Source: Streptomyces olivochromogenes
GTDB lineage: Bacteria; Actinomycetota; Actinomycetes; Streptomycetales; Streptomycetaceae
Length of the DNA stretch: 64,000 bases
NCBI RefSeq assembly: GCF_021538895.1
Contig: NZ_JADDRL010000005.1
Span: 105,287-169,286, forward strand
Reading direction: 5' to 3'
A program made the position numbers and the translations under genes. Below the pieces are notes generated by a model. The model did no database searches. It worked only from the letters and a program-made list of their open reading frames with translations, and was not told where the DNA came from. Numbering within the stretch: position 1 is the first letter of the stretch; each line of letters begins with the position of its first letter. This document shows, piece by piece, positions 21,042-31,300 of the stretch.

Positions 21042-22196
21042 TCACGCCGAGCGCCGGAACCCGATCGTCGGGACCGCCCGACGCAGCGGCCACGGCCGCA
21101 CCTGCTCCTCCGGTGGCACGAGGCCGGCCAGGAACGCGTACCGCTCCAGTGCCGCCGGATCCTGCCCCGGCACCGAGCGCACCTTGCGCCACCAGGCGCC
21201 GATCTCCGACCAGCCGGGCGCCGACAGCGACCCCCCGAACTCCTGGACGGACAGGGCCGCCGTCAGGCCCGCGAAGGCGAGGCGGTCGGCGAGCGGCCAG
21301 CCGGCCAGGGTGCCGGTGACGAAGCCGGCGACGAAGACGTCGCCTGCACCGGTCGGGTCGAGGGCCTCCACGGCGATCGCGGGCACCTCGGCGGCCTCCC
21401 CGGTGCGGCGGTCCACCGCGTACGCGCCCTCGGAGCCGAGCGTCACCACCGCCACCGGTACGTGTGCGGTCAGGGCGTGGGCCGCCTCGCGGGGGCAGCC
21501 GGCGCCGGTGTAGCGCTTGGCCTCCTCGGCGTTGGGCAGGAAGGCCTCGCAGTGCTTCAGGTCGGGCAGCCCGGCCAGGTCCCAGGCGCCGGTCTCGTCC
21601 CAGCCCACGTCGGCGAAGACGCGGGTGCCCTTGCGCGCGGCCTGGGCGACCCAGGGGGCGCTGCTGCCGGGCGTGAGGGAGGCGACGGCGGCACGCGCGC
21701 GGGGCGGGCAGTCCGGCGCGGGCTCCTCCGGGGGCGGCTCGTGGCCGTGCGAGACCATCGTGCGCTCGCCCTCGTAGGCCATGGAGACGGTGACCGGGGA
21801 GTGCCAGCCCGGGACCGTGCGCGACAGGGCGAGGTCGATGCCCTCGCCCCGGGCGAGCGCGTCCCAGCAGTACTCGCCGTAGTGGTCGTCGCCGAAGGCT
21901 GCGGCGAGGGACGTCTTCAGGCCGAGGCGGGCCAGTGCCGTGGCCATGTTGGCGACCCCGCCGGGGCTGGAGCCCATCCCCCGGGCCCAGGACTCCGTTC
22001 CACGCACGGGGGCCGAGTCGAGCCCGGTGAAGATGATGTCCAGGAAGACGGTTCCCGTGAGGTAGACGTCCCAGGGCGGGTCGTCGGGCACGCGCAGGGC
22101 GGCGAGGGGGTCGACATGGGCCGGGCAGTGCGGGGCCCCGACAGTGAATTCCCGGTACTCCGGTTCCTCTCCGGCAAACGCGTTGGACGCGGTCAC
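21042..22196 (-). CDS. PfkB/ribokinase-family carbohydrate kinase
   Basis: A 384-residue kinase. The first PfkB signature region is 'GGVANMATALARLGL' near residue 75 and the second is 'DPTGAGDVFVAGFVTG' near 282-297, with the catalytic Asp in GAGD. The GTG at 22196 has AGGGAG upstream. It lies 80 bp downstream of the glucarate dehydratase-like gene on the same strand. The substrate is unclear: the KdgD route of glucarate breakdown needs no kinase, so it may phosphorylate another sugar acid or a nucleoside. Confidence 0.82.
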   Translation of the reverse strand: MTASNAFAGEEPEYREFTVGAPHCPAHVDPLAALRVPDDPPWDVYLTGTVFLDIIFTGLDSAPVRGTESWARGMGSSPGGVANMATALARLGLKTSLAAAFGDDHYGEYCWDALARGEGIDLALSRTVPGWHSPVTVSMAYEGERTMVSHGHEPPPEEPAPDCPPRARAAVASLTPGSSAPWVAQAARKGTRVFADVGWDETGAWDLAGLPDLKHCEAFLPNAEEAKRYTGAGCPREAAHALTAHVPVAVVTLGSEGAYAVDRRTGEAAEVPAIAVEALDPTGAGDVFVAGFVTGTLAGWPLADRLAFAGLTAALSVQEFGGSLSAPGWSEIGAWWRKVRSVPGQDPAALERYAFLAGLVPPEEQVRPWPLRRAVPTIGFRRSA

Positions 22197-22276
22197 GGTG
22201 CGCTCCCTGCGGTGGTGCGGATCTGGCCAGTGTGCACCAGATCGCGGGGAGCGGCGGCGGTCGTGGCAGTGGCCTC

Positions 22277-23566
22277 CTACCAGCGGGGCACGGCCGGCGT
22301 GACCCAGCCGGGCTCGGCCACCCGCATCGCGGCGGCGTCGTCCCGGTCGCGCAGGGTTCCGTCGTCCTCGGCCCAACGGCGGTGCAGCGCGGCCAGCTTC
22401 TCGCGGTCCAGCTCGACGCCCAGCCCTGGTGCGTCGGACACGGCGATCCGCCCGCCGCGGCAGGCAAGCCGCTCGGTCAGGACGTCCTCCGACTGCCAGG
22501 GGTAGTGGGAGTCGCAGGCGTGCCGCAGGCCCGGGACGGTCGAGGCGACGTGGGTCATCGCGGCCAGGCTGATCCCCAGGTGGGTGTTGGAGTGCATGGA
22601 GATCCCGACGCCGAAGGTGGCGCAGAGAGCGGCCAGGTGCTGGGTGTTGCGCAGCCCGCCCCAGTAGTGGTGGTCGGAGAGAACCACCTGAACGGCGTCG
22701 CGGGCGAACGCCTCCTTGATCTCCGCGAACGTCGTCACGCACATGTTGGTGGCGAGCGGGACGTCGGTGCCCGCGGACACCTCGGCCATCGCCGGGGTGC
22801 CGAGCGCCGGGTCCTCCAGGTATTCGAGGACGTCCGCCAGCTCCTTCGCCACCTTCAGCGAGGTCGCCACGGACCAGGCGCCGTTGGGGTCCAGACGCAG
22901 GGGGTGGCCGGGGAACGCCTCCGCCAGGGCGCGTACGGCGGCGATCTCCTCGTCGGGCGGGAAGACACCGCCCTTGAGCTTGAAGGAGGCGAAGCCGTAG
23001 AGCTCCTTGAAGCGGCGTGCCTGGGCGACCACTCCGGCCGGGTCGAGGGCGGCGCCCCAGTCGTCCGCCTCGGCCCGCACGCCCTCGGGGTGGGCCGCCC
23101 ACCTGTAGAAGAGGTAGGCGCTGTACTCGACCGCGTCGCGCACCTTGCCGCCGAGCAGCGCGTGCACGGGCAGGCCGAGCGCCTTGCCCTGGGCGTCCAG
23201 GCAGGCGACCTCGACGGCGGACAGGACGGACAGCCGCAGTTTGTCGGCGGTCTGCACCCCGCGCAGTCCGCCGACGTCGACGGCGTCCTCGACCCGGGAC
23301 TCGTCCACGGCGAGGTCAAGGGTGAACAAGCTGTTCACATCCGTGACCCGGCGGCCGATCAGCCGGTCGGCGAGCGGGCGGGCCAATTCCAGGTACTTGG
23401 TGTCGCCGTACGTCTCGCCGAGGCCGGTGATCCCGTCGGCCGTCACCACCTCGACGATCAGCCGGGGGGTGTACGGCTGGTGCACGCCCTGCGTGTTCAG
23501 CAGCGGCGGGTCGGCGACCAGGATGGGCGTCAGCCGTACCTCGGCGATGGTCAGGTCGCGGGTCAC
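22277..23566 (-). CDS. gudD: Glucarate dehydratase-like enolase superfamily enzyme
   Basis: A 429-residue enolase-superfamily enzyme that would dehydrate D-glucarate to 5-dehydro-4-deoxyglucarate. Family marks are 'FKLKGGVFPPDEE' (the K-x-K base motif, near residues 200-212), metal-ligand region 'RLDPNGAW' near 228, and 'HSNTHLGISLAAMTH' near 330, with the glucarate-type catalytic His. The GTG at 23566 overlaps the upstream stop (GTGA) and has AGGAG 7 bases before it. The partner gene upstream encodes the next enzyme, KdgD, which supports the assignment. Confidence 0.88.
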   Translation of the reverse strand: MTRDLTIAEVRLTPILVADPPLLNTQGVHQPYTPRLIVEVVTADGITGLGETYGDTKYLELARPLADRLIGRRVTDVNSLFTLDLAVDESRVEDAVDVGGLRGVQTADKLRLSVLSAVEVACLDAQGKALGLPVHALLGGKVRDAVEYSAYLFYRWAAHPEGVRAEADDWGAALDPAGVVAQARRFKELYGFASFKLKGGVFPPDEEIAAVRALAEAFPGHPLRLDPNGAWSVATSLKVAKELADVLEYLEDPALGTPAMAEVSAGTDVPLATNMCVTTFAEIKEAFARDAVQVVLSDHHYWGGLRNTQHLAALCATFGVGISMHSNTHLGISLAAMTHVASTVPGLRHACDSHYPWQSEDVLTERLACRGGRIAVSDAPGLGVELDREKLAALHRRWAEDDGTLRDRDDAAAMRVAEPGWVTPAVPRW

Positions 23567-24519
23567 AGGGCGGCTCCTACGAGGTCGAGTCCGGCGGCGA
23601 GCAGGGTCTTGAGGTCGGCGAGGTCGGCGGCGGACGGGTCGGTGAGCGGGGCGCGGACGGGGCCGACCCGGCAGCCGCGCAGCCGGGCCGCCGCCTTCAC
23701 CAGGGACACCGCGTATCCGGGGGCGCGGTCGCGGAGTTCGACGAAGGGCACGTAGAACTCGCGCAGCAGCGTGTCGGCCGTGCCGTGGTCGCCGTCCCGC
23801 AGGGCTGCGAAGAAGGCGTCCGCGATCTCGGGGGCGAAGGCGTGGACGGCCGAGGAGTAGGCGGGGACGCCGACGGCGGCGTAGGCGCGGGCCTGGATCT
23901 CGGCGGTGGCGGCGCCGTTGAAGAAGAGGAAGTCCTCGGGTGCGGCGAGGGTGAGCCGCTGGAGGCGGTCGAGGTCGCTGTGGCCGTCCTTGAGGCCGAC
24001 GACCCCGGGGATCTCGGTGATCCGCCGGAACGCCTCCACGCCGTAGGCCACTTGGCCGCGCTGGTAGGCGACGAGCGGCAGCCGGGTGCGGGCGGCCAGC
24101 TGCTCCAGCTGGACGACCAGGCCGCCTTGCGGGGCGGCGACCAGGTAGTGCGGCAGGACGAGCAGGGCGTCGGCGCCGGCCTCCTCGGCGATCCGGGCGA
24201 ACCGGGCGGCCTGCGCCCAGCCGTATCCGGTGCCGGCCACCACGGGCACCCGGCCGGCCGCCTCCTCGACGGCGATCCCGACGACCCGCCGGTACTCGTC
24301 CTCGTCCAGCGAGAAGAACTCTCCGGTGCCGCAGGCCGGGAAGACGGCGCCGGGGGCGGTGGCGAGCCGGTCGGCGACATGGGCGCGCGAGCCGTCGGGG
24401 TCGAGGGTGCCGTCGTCGTGGAAGGCGGTCAGCGGGAAGGAGAGCACGCCGCGCGCCATCCCCTCCCGCAGTCCGCGCACCACGGTCTCCGTCCGCGTGT
24501 CACCGGCCACCGGCGCCAT
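23563..24519 (-). CDS. kdgD: 5-dehydro-4-deoxyglucarate dehydratase
   Basis: A member of the DapA-type aldolase family, 318 residues from the ATG or 315 from a GTG three codons later (24510). The GTG is better spaced from GGGGAG. The Schiff-base Lys lies in 'VGLKDGHSDL' near residue 176. 'FPACGTGEFFSL' near residue 60 carries the substrate loop and is typical of KdgD. The enzyme decarboxylates and dehydrates the glucarate dehydratase product to 2-oxoglutarate semialdehyde. It is first in the kdgD-gudD-kinase unit. Confidence 0.86.
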   Translation of the reverse strand: MAPVAGDTRTETVVRGLREGMARGVLSFPLTAFHDDGTLDPDGSRAHVADRLATAPGAVFPACGTGEFFSLDEDEYRRVVGIAVEEAAGRVPVVAGTGYGWAQAARFARIAEEAGADALLVLPHYLVAAPQGGLVVQLEQLAARTRLPLVAYQRGQVAYGVEAFRRITEIPGVVGLKDGHSDLDRLQRLTLAAPEDFLFFNGAATAEIQARAYAAVGVPAYSSAVHAFAPEIADAFFAALRDGDHGTADTLLREFYVPFVELRDRAPGYAVSLVKAAARLRGCRVGPVRAPLTDPSAADLADLKTLLAAGLDLVGAAL

Positions 24520-24525
24520 CTCCCC

Positions 24526-24546
24526 ATGTAGACGTCATCCATGTAT
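24526..24546. promoter_or_regulatory. GACGTC-centred imperfect palindrome
   Basis: Immediately upstream of kdgD the sequence reads ATGTAGACGTCATCCATGTA. It contains a GACGTC core with partly symmetric flanks and two ATGTA words in direct orientation. This resembles operators of GntR-type regulators of sugar-acid genes, but no such regulator gene is in the window. The 258-bp region up to the divergent MFS gene has no other recognised element. Confidence 0.35.
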
Positions 24547-24777
24547 GAGAACAGAGGTTAGGTAGGGGAACGGCCGGCGTCAACGGCGCACCGACGAAGG
24601 CGCGACTGGAGACCCGGCCTCTCCCACCCCAAACAAAAGGTGTTCCAGATCACACCTCTTCCCCTTCTTCCGTAAACCACCTGCTTGATACAACTTGCTC
24701 GCGCGTTCCTGTCCATCGACGGTCGTCGCCCCTCTCCCCTTTCTGAGCCGCTCCTTTCGCATGCCCCGGGAACGCCC

Positions 24778-26013
24778 GTGTCCGCCCCCCGCACCACTCC
24801 CTGGCCCCTCCTCGCCCTTTTCACGGCCGGGTACCTCGCCCCCTACCTGCTCCCCACCACCGTCGGCAGACTCGACGCGGGACTCCCCCTCTCCGCCACC
24901 CAGGCGGGCGCCATCGGCAGCGCGCTGCTGCTGAGTTCGGCCGCGGCGGGCTTCCTGCTGGCGTCGAAGGTGGACCGTGTCGGGGCCCGCGCGCTCGCTC
25001 GCGCCGGTCTCGCACTGGCCGTCCTCGGCTACGGCGGCGCCGCCCTCACCAGCCTCGTACCGGCCGTCGTCGTGGGCGCGATCCTCGGCGGGTTCGGCTC
25101 GGGCACGGTCACCGCGGTCGCCGCCACCGGCATCGCCGGCCGGCCCGACCCGCACCGCGCCTCCACCCTCGGCCTGCTCGGCGTCTCCGCGCTCGCGGGC
25201 GCCATCTATCTGACGATCCCGCACCTCGGCGCGGGCCACGGACAGCCCCTGGCCGCGCTCGCGCTCACCGCGCTCGCCGTCTGGCCGCTCACCGGCCGCC
25301 TGTCCGCCCGTACCGCCCCCGTCCGCACCCCCGCGGACCGGCCCACGGCGAACGGACTCCCCCACCGGCGCCTGGGCCTCGTCCTCGCCGCCGCGATGCC
25401 CTGCTGGTCCCTGGCCCAGAACGCCCTGTGGGGCGTCAGCGGCCGCATCGGACTCGTCCAGGCACACCTCACCGAGGCGGCCGTCGGCGCGATCTTCGCG
25501 GTCGCGCTCGGCGCCGGACTGCTCGGGACCTTCGGGGCGGGCGCCCTCGGGCCGCGCATCGGCCGGGCGCTGCCCATCGGCGCGGGTACGGCGCTCATCG
25601 CGGTCTGTATCGCGGTCAGCGCCCGCGCCACCGACCTGAGGGGCTTCGCCCTGGGCGAGATCGCCTGGAACCTGCTCTACCCGATCGTGCTGTCGTACGT
25701 GATCGGCCTCGCCGCCTCCCTGGACCCGCGCGGCCGCTGGGCGGTGCTGGTCGGCTCCGCCGCGTCACTGGGCACGGCGGCCGGCCCACTGACCGGGAGC
25801 GTGCTGTCCGCGCGGGCGGGCTTCCCGGTCATGGGCGCGGTCCTCGCCGCGGGCCTGCTGGCGATCTCGGTGCCGTTGACCGCCGTCGCCCTGCGCGCGG
25901 GACGGCGGCCGCACCCGGTCGTGGAGATCCCGCTGGAGGCGCGGGCCGTACCCGACCGGCACGCCTACGACACGGCCTACGAGAACTCGTACGCCTCGAC
26001 CTCGGCCAGGTAG
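24778..26013 (+). CDS. MFS transporter
   Basis: An approximately 411-residue membrane protein with about 12 hydrophobic helices. The usual MFS loop motif is weak: 'LLASKVDRVGARALARAG' stands where G-x-x-x-D-R-x-G-R-R is expected. The helices are Ala/Gly/Leu-rich. The GTG at 24778 is chosen as the first start compatible with a short cytoplasmic N-terminus; ribosome binding signals are weak. It is divergent from kdgD, so it may import glucarate or another sugar acid. The final 37 bp overlap the convergent adenosine deaminase gene. Confidence 0.75.
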   Translation: MSAPRTTPWPLLALFTAGYLAPYLLPTTVGRLDAGLPLSATQAGAIGSALLLSSAAAGFLLASKVDRVGARALARAGLALAVLGYGGAALTSLVPAVVVGAILGGFGSGTVTAVAATGIAGRPDPHRASTLGLLGVSALAGAIYLTIPHLGAGHGQPLAALALTALAVWPLTGRLSARTAPVRTPADRPTANGLPHRRLGLVLAAAMPCWSLAQNALWGVSGRIGLVQAHLTEAAVGAIFAVALGAGLLGTFGAGALGPRIGRALPIGAGTALIAVCIAVSARATDLRGFALGEIAWNLLYPIVLSYVIGLAASLDPRGRWAVLVGSAASLGTAAGPLTGSVLSARAGFPVMGAVLAAGLLAISVPLTAVALRAGRRPHPVVEIPLEARAVPDRHAYDTAYENSYASTSAR

Positions 26014-26969
26014 CGGGCCCGCCGCTCCTCGTCGTCCTCCAGGAAGGAGGCGAGGAAGGAGTTGCGGGCCAGCTCGCGCATCTGCTCCTTGGTCAGCCCG
26101 AGGGCGTCGCGCACGGCGTGGTAGTTCTCGGCGACATAGCCGCCGAAGTACGCCGGGTCGTCGGAGTTGACCGTGCACAGCAGCCCGGCCTCGACCATGG
26201 CGCGCAGCGGGTGCTCGGCCAGCACGTCGACGGCGCGCAGCCGGACGTTGGAGAGCGGGCACAGGGTCAGCGGGATCCGCTCCCGCACCAGCCGCTCGAC
26301 CAGCGCCGGGTCCTCCATGCAGCGCAGGCCGTGGTCCACGCGCTCGACGCCGAGCAGGTCCAGGGCCTCGGTGATGTAGGCCGGCGGCCCCTCCTCGCCC
26401 GCGTGCGCCACGCGCCGCAGACCGAGCGCGGCGGCGGCCTCGTACACCTCACGGAACTTCGCCGGAGGATGGCCGACCTCGGCCGAGTCGAGACCGACGC
26501 CGGTGATCCGGTCGAGGTACGGCCGGGCCGCCTCCAGGGTCTCCAGCGCCGAGTCGGCGGACTCGTCCCGCAGGAAGCACATGATCAGCCGGGTGGAGAC
26601 ACCGTGGTTCTCCTCGCTGCGGCCGAGGGCCCGCCACAGCCCGTCGACGACCGTGCCCATCGGCACGCCCCGGGCGATGTGCGCCTGCGGGTCGAAGAAG
26701 ATCTCCGCGTGCCGCACGCCCTGCGCGGCGGCCCGGGCCAGGTAGGCGTCGGCCAGGTCGGCGAAGTCCTCCTCGGTGCGCAGCACGGCCATGAGCTCGT
26801 AGTACAGGTTCAGGAAGGACTGGAGGTCCTCGAAGTCGTACGCCTTGCGGAGCTCGTCGGTGTCCGCGTACGGGAGCCGGACGCCGTGGCGCTCGGCGAG
26901 CCGGAACGCCAGCTCGGGTTCCAGGGTGCCTTCGATGTGGAGGTGCAGTTCTGCTTTGGGGAGAGGCAT
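25977..26969 (-). CDS. add: Adenosine deaminase
   Basis: A 330-residue zinc enzyme of purine salvage that converts adenosine to inosine. His9 and His11 lie in 'AELHLHIEGTLEPE'. The zinc and catalytic residues 'HAGEEG' are near residue 189, and 'NSDDPAYFGG' with the catalytic Asp near 269. The start ATG at 26969 fits the family but has no Shine-Dalgarno sequence. A TACGAT hexamer 7 bases upstream could be a -10 box giving a leaderless mRNA. It is 20 bp after the RNase Z gene. Confidence 0.92.
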   Translation of the reverse strand: MPLPKAELHLHIEGTLEPELAFRLAERHGVRLPYADTDELRKAYDFEDLQSFLNLYYELMAVLRTEEDFADLADAYLARAAAQGVRHAEIFFDPQAHIARGVPMGTVVDGLWRALGRSEENHGVSTRLIMCFLRDESADSALETLEAARPYLDRITGVGLDSAEVGHPPAKFREVYEAAAALGLRRVAHAGEEGPPAYITEALDLLGVERVDHGLRCMEDPALVERLVRERIPLTLCPLSNVRLRAVDVLAEHPLRAMVEAGLLCTVNSDDPAYFGGYVAENYHAVRDALGLTKEQMRELARNSFLASFLEDDEERRARYLAEVEAYEFS

Positions 26970-26989
26970 CAAAGCATCGTAAACGGGAT

Positions 26990-27895
26990 TTATTCGCGCT
27001 TCGGAACCGGCACTCGCAGAAGATCGTGCGCCACGGTCAGCTCCCCCTCGAAGCCGGCCGCGCGCGCCTGCCGTTCGAACTCCTCCGGCTCGGAGTAGCG
27101 CTGGCTGAAGTGGGTGAGCACGAGGTGGCGCACGCCCGCGTCCCGGGCCACGCCGGCCGCCTGGCCCGCCGTCAGGTGTCCGTGGTCCACGGCCAGTTCC
27201 AGGTCCTCGTCGAGGAAGGTGGACTCGATGACGAGCAGGTCGCAGCCCTGGGCGAGCGCGTACACCCCGTCGCACAGCCGCGTGTCCATCACGAACGCGA
27301 AGCGCTGTCCGCGCCGCGTCTCGCTGACGTCGTCGAGGCGCACGTCCCCGAGGACGCCCTCGCGCTGGATCCGTCCGACGTCCGGCCCTTTGATCCCGTA
27401 CGCGGCGAGCCGCTCGGGCAGCATGCGGCGCCCGTCGGGCTCGACGAGCCGGTAGCCGTACGACTCGACCGGGTGGGACAGCTTGCGCGCCTGCAAGGTG
27501 TACGACGGGGTCACCGCCAGGTCGCCATCGGCGTCCACCGGCGCCTGGGTGAGCTCGACCGTCTCGCGGTAGGCGGTCGCATGCCGAAGCCGGTCGAAGA
27601 AGCGCTGCCCGGAGCGCGGGTAGTGCGCGGTGACCTCGTGCGGCACCTGGTCGAGGTTGATCCGCTGGATCACCCCGGCCAGGCCGAGGGAGTGGTCGCC
27701 GTGGAAGTGCGTGACGCAGATCCGGTTCAGGTCGTGCGCGGCGACCCCGGCGCGCAGCATCTGGCGCTGTGTGCCCTCGCCGGGGTCGAAGAGGATGCCC
27801 TCGCCGTCCCACCTCAGCAGGTAGCCGTTGTGGTTGCGGTGCCGGGTCGGGACCTGGCTGGCGGTGCCGAGCACCACGAGTTCACGGACGGACAC
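26990..27895 (-). CDS. rnz: Ribonuclease Z
   Basis: A 301-residue metallo-beta-lactamase-fold enzyme that trims tRNA 3' trailers. The zinc motif '[10 protein letters not shown]' gives His63, His65, Asp67 and His68. The opening '[21 protein letters not shown]' pattern (here split as [12 protein letters not shown] and HRNHNGYLL) is the usual RNase Z N-terminus. Further zinc ligands are '[10 protein letters not shown]' and 'LTHFSQRY' near the C-terminus. It follows the HIT gene by 6 bp. Confidence 0.93.
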   Translation of the reverse strand: MSVRELVVLGTASQVPTRHRNHNGYLLRWDGEGILFDPGEGTQRQMLRAGVAAHDLNRICVTHFHGDHSLGLAGVIQRINLDQVPHEVTAHYPRSGQRFFDRLRHATAYRETVELTQAPVDADGDLAVTPSYTLQARKLSHPVESYGYRLVEPDGRRMLPERLAAYGIKGPDVGRIQREGVLGDVRLDDVSETRRGQRFAFVMDTRLCDGVYALAQGCDLLVIESTFLDEDLELAVDHGHLTAGQAAGVARDAGVRHLVLTHFSQRYSEPEEFERQARAAGFEGELTVAHDLLRVPVPKRE

Positions 27896-27901
27896 GGCGA
27901 C

Positions 27902-28255
27902 TTATCCGGGGGGCCACTGCAGGCCGCGGCCGCCGAGGATGTGCGCGTGGGTGTGCCAGACGGTCTGGCCTGCGCCGGTGCCGGTGTTGAAGACGATGCG
28001 GTAGCTCTCCAGCTTGTCCTCGTCGGCGACCGCCTTGGCCTCGCGCAGTATGTCGGCGGCGACGGCCGGTTCGGCGGCGGCGAGTGCGGCCGCGTCCTTG
28101 TAGTGCACCCGGGGGATCACCAGGACGTGGGTGGGCGCCTGGGGGTTGATGTCCCGGAAGGCGACGGTCGTCTCCGTCTCACGGACGATCGTCGCCGGAA
28201 CCTCACCCGTGACGATCTTGCAGAACAGACAGTCGTCCTGCGGCTCCCCTGCCAT
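27902..28255 (-). CDS. HIT family (HINT-like) nucleotide-binding protein
   Basis: A 117-residue protein with the histidine triad 'HTHAHILGG' (His101, His103, His105) and the HINT-type N-terminus 'DDCLFCKIVTGEVPA'. Such proteins hydrolyse adenosine phosphoramidates. It heads a compact unit with rnz and add. Upstream, a dispersed-repeat-like element separates it from the tricorn-like gene. Confidence 0.94.
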   Translation of the reverse strand: MAGEPQDDCLFCKIVTGEVPATIVRETETTVAFRDINPQAPTHVLVIPRVHYKDAAALAAAEPAVAADILREAKAVADEDKLESYRIVFNTGTGAGQTVWHTHAHILGGRGLQWPPG

Positions 28256-28305
28256 GGTCCCTCCGGGGGTTGGGCGGTCTTGGTACCGGGGGGCATCGTA
28301 TCGTT

Positions 28306-28356
28306 GCTGGGTGCGGGTGCGTGGGGGTTGATCGCGCAGTTCCCCGCGCCCCTTAA
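28306..28356 (-). repeat. Streptomyces dispersed GC-rich intergenic element
   Basis: Read on the minus strand, AAGGGGCGCGGGGAACTGCG is followed by a CGATCAACCCCCACGCACCC block. This wording recurs in intergenic regions of many Streptomyces genomes, as I recall it; only one copy was noticed here. It starts at the TAA stop codon of the tricorn-like gene and contains short self-complementary GCGC/GGGG-CCCC segments, so it may also serve as a terminator. Confidence 0.6.
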
Positions 28357-31300
28357 GTTGGCAAAGCCGGCGGGGTTTTTGGTGGGCGCTCCTCCAGTGA
28401 CTCCAGTGCGATTCTGATCGCCTCGTCCAGTTGGGGGTCCCTGTTCGCTGCCCAGTCCTGGGGGCGGTGGACCACCTCCACGTCCGGGTCCACGCCGCGG
28501 TTCTCCACGTCCCAGCCGTAACCCTCCAGCCAGAACGCGTACTTGGGCTGGGTGATCAGGGTGCCGTCGACCAAGTGGTAACGGCTGTCGATGCCGATGA
28601 CGCCGCCCCAGGTGCGGGTGCCGACCACCGGGCCGATGCCGAGGGCCTTGATCGCCGCGTTGACGATGTCGCCGTCGGAGCCGGAGAACTCGTTGGCGAC
28701 GGCGACGACGGGGCCCCGGGGCGCGTTCTGCGGGTAGCTGTAGGGCCGCATGCCGCGCGGCAGGACCCAGCCGACGATGCGCCGGGCCAGCTTCTCCACG
28801 ACCAGCTGGGAGGTGTGGCCGCCGCGGTTCTCCCGGACGTCGACGACCAGTCCCTCGCGGGCCACCTCGACGCGCAGGTCGCGGTGGATCTGGGCCCAGC
28901 CGGGGGCCTGCATGTCGGGCACGTGCAGATAGCCGAGGCGGCCCCCGGAGCGCTCGTGGACGTAGGCACGCCGGCCGGCGACCCAGTCGTGGTAGCGCAG
29001 CGGCTCCTCGTCGGCGATGGGGACCACGACCGCGTGCCGCGGATCGCCGCCGCCCGACGGCGAGATGGTGAGCTCGACCGGCTGTCCCGCCGTACCGACG
29101 AGCAGCGGTCCGGGGCCGGTCACCGGGTCGACGGGGTGGCCGCCTACGGCGACGATCGCGTCCCCGGCGCGCACGGCGACTCCGGGCGCGGCCAGCGGGG
29201 CGCGGGCCTGCGGGTCGGAGGTCTCCGAGGGCAGGATGCGGTCGACGCGCCAACTGCCGTCCGGGTGCCGGGAGATGTCGGCGCCGAGCAGACCCTGGCG
29301 CAGGCCGCCAGAGCCGCCCGACGGCTGGACGTAGGCGTGCGAGGTGCCGAGTTCGCCCTGCACCTCCCACAGCAGGTCGACGAGGTCGTCGTGGGTGGCG
29401 ATGCGCGCGAGCAGCGGACGGTAGCGGTCGAGGACGCCGCCCCAGTCGACCCCGCTCAGGTCGGGCCGCCAGAAGTGGTCGCGCATGATGCGCCCGGCCT
29501 CGTCGTACATCTGCCGCCACTCGGCGGCCGGGTCGACGGTCTGCCGGACCCGGGCGAGGTCGACGGTGACACAGGTGTCGCCGTCGTCCTCGTGGCCGGC
29601 CCGCCGGTCGCTGGGGACCACCCGGAGCCGGCCGTCGGTCCACAGCAGGACGCGTTTGCCGTCGCCGCTGACCTCGAAGTGGTCGGCGTCGGCGGCGAGG
29701 TGCTCGACCCGCCGCTGGGCGAGGTCGTAGCGCTCCAGCTCCGTCTTGGGGTCGGGGTCCTCGGGGGTGGCCCGGGAGGCGCCGAGGACCCCCTGCACCG
29801 GGTGGCGCAGCCACAGCACGCCGTCCTTGGCCGCGCGCAGGTTGGAGTAGCGGGCGGCCTCGACCGGGAAGGGGACGATGCGGTCGGCGAGCCCTTCGAG
29901 GTCGACGCGGGTGGTGGGGGTGCCCTCGCTGTCCGGGGTCTCGTCCTTGTCCGGGGCCTCGAAGGGGCGGCCGTGCCGCTGCGGGCCGAACGGGGACGGC
30001 GTGGTCGCCGCCAGCGTGATCAGGTGCGGCCGGTCGCCGACCACGAAGGCCAGGTCGAAGACGTGCTCGTCGTAGACCGGGTCGAAGGAGCGGGTCGACA
30101 GGAAGACGAGGTGCTTGCCGTCGAGGGTGAACGCGGGCGCGTAGTCCTGGAAGCGCAGCGGGGTCGCCTCGGTCACCGACAGGTCGGTGGTGTGGGCGAG
30201 CCGGATCTGGGAGAGGGGGCGCGGGCCGGGGTGCGACCAGGCGAGCCAGGCCGAGTCGGGCGAGAAGGCCAGCCCGGACACCTCGCCGTCCTCGCTGCGG
30301 TCGACCTCGCGGACCTCGCCGCTCTCCCGCTCGACGAGCAGCAGCCGCCCGTCGTGCGCGGCGACGGCGGCCCGGCTGCCGTCGGGGGCCATGGCCAGTT
30401 CCAGGACCCGGCCGAGCCGCCCCGCGGCGAGCCGGCGCGGGGTCGCGCCTGGGGCCGGTCCGGTGGCGGGGGCGAACTCCAGGGCGTCGTCGCCCTCGGC
30501 GTCGGTCACCCACGCCACCCAGTCCTCGCCCTCCGTACGGAAGGTGCGCGGCAGCCGGGCACGTACGCCGGGCCGCGCGGCCAGGGCGCGAGCGGGACCG
30601 GAGCGGTGGGTGACCCAGTGGACGGCGCCGCGCACGGAGACGGCGCTGCCGCGCGCGCCGTGGTCGGGGGACGCGGCCCCGAACCAGCGGGCGGCGTCCA
30701 CCGGGTAGGGCTGCAGGTCCACGCGCGGCCCGCCGAGCCGCACGTCGAGCCGCCTGGGCTCGGCGCCCTCCAGGTCGTCGAGGAGCCACAGTTCGCCGGC
30801 GCTGGAGTAGACGACCCGGCTGCCGTCGGTGGCGGCGTACCGGGCGTAGAAGCCGTCGAGTGGTGTGTGCCGGCGCAGGTCGGAGCCGTCGGCGAGGGAG
30901 GAGTAGAGCGCGCCGGTGCCCTCGTGGTCGGAGAGGAACGCGATCCTCTCCGAGGTTCCCTGCTCCGCTCGAACAGGAGGGACCCCCGTCCCCACCCACA
31001 GCGGGCACTCGATGTTCCCGTCCAGCCCCTCGTGCAGCCGTACGAACTCGCCGGCGCCTTCTTCACCTTCGGCGGAACGGTCGATCCACAACTTGCCCGC
31101 CGTACCGCCCCGGTAGCGCTTCCACCAGGCGGCCTCGCGGCCCATCGGCGCCGAGAGCAGGACGGTGTGCGGCCCGAAGGCGACGTCGCCGACCGGCCCG
31201 TACGGCAGGGTGGTGGCCGGTCCGCCGTCGAGCGGGACGGCACGCAGCCAGGTGCGGCGCAGGCTGGGCTGGCCCTGGGTGCTGAGCGCGAGGACCTGTC

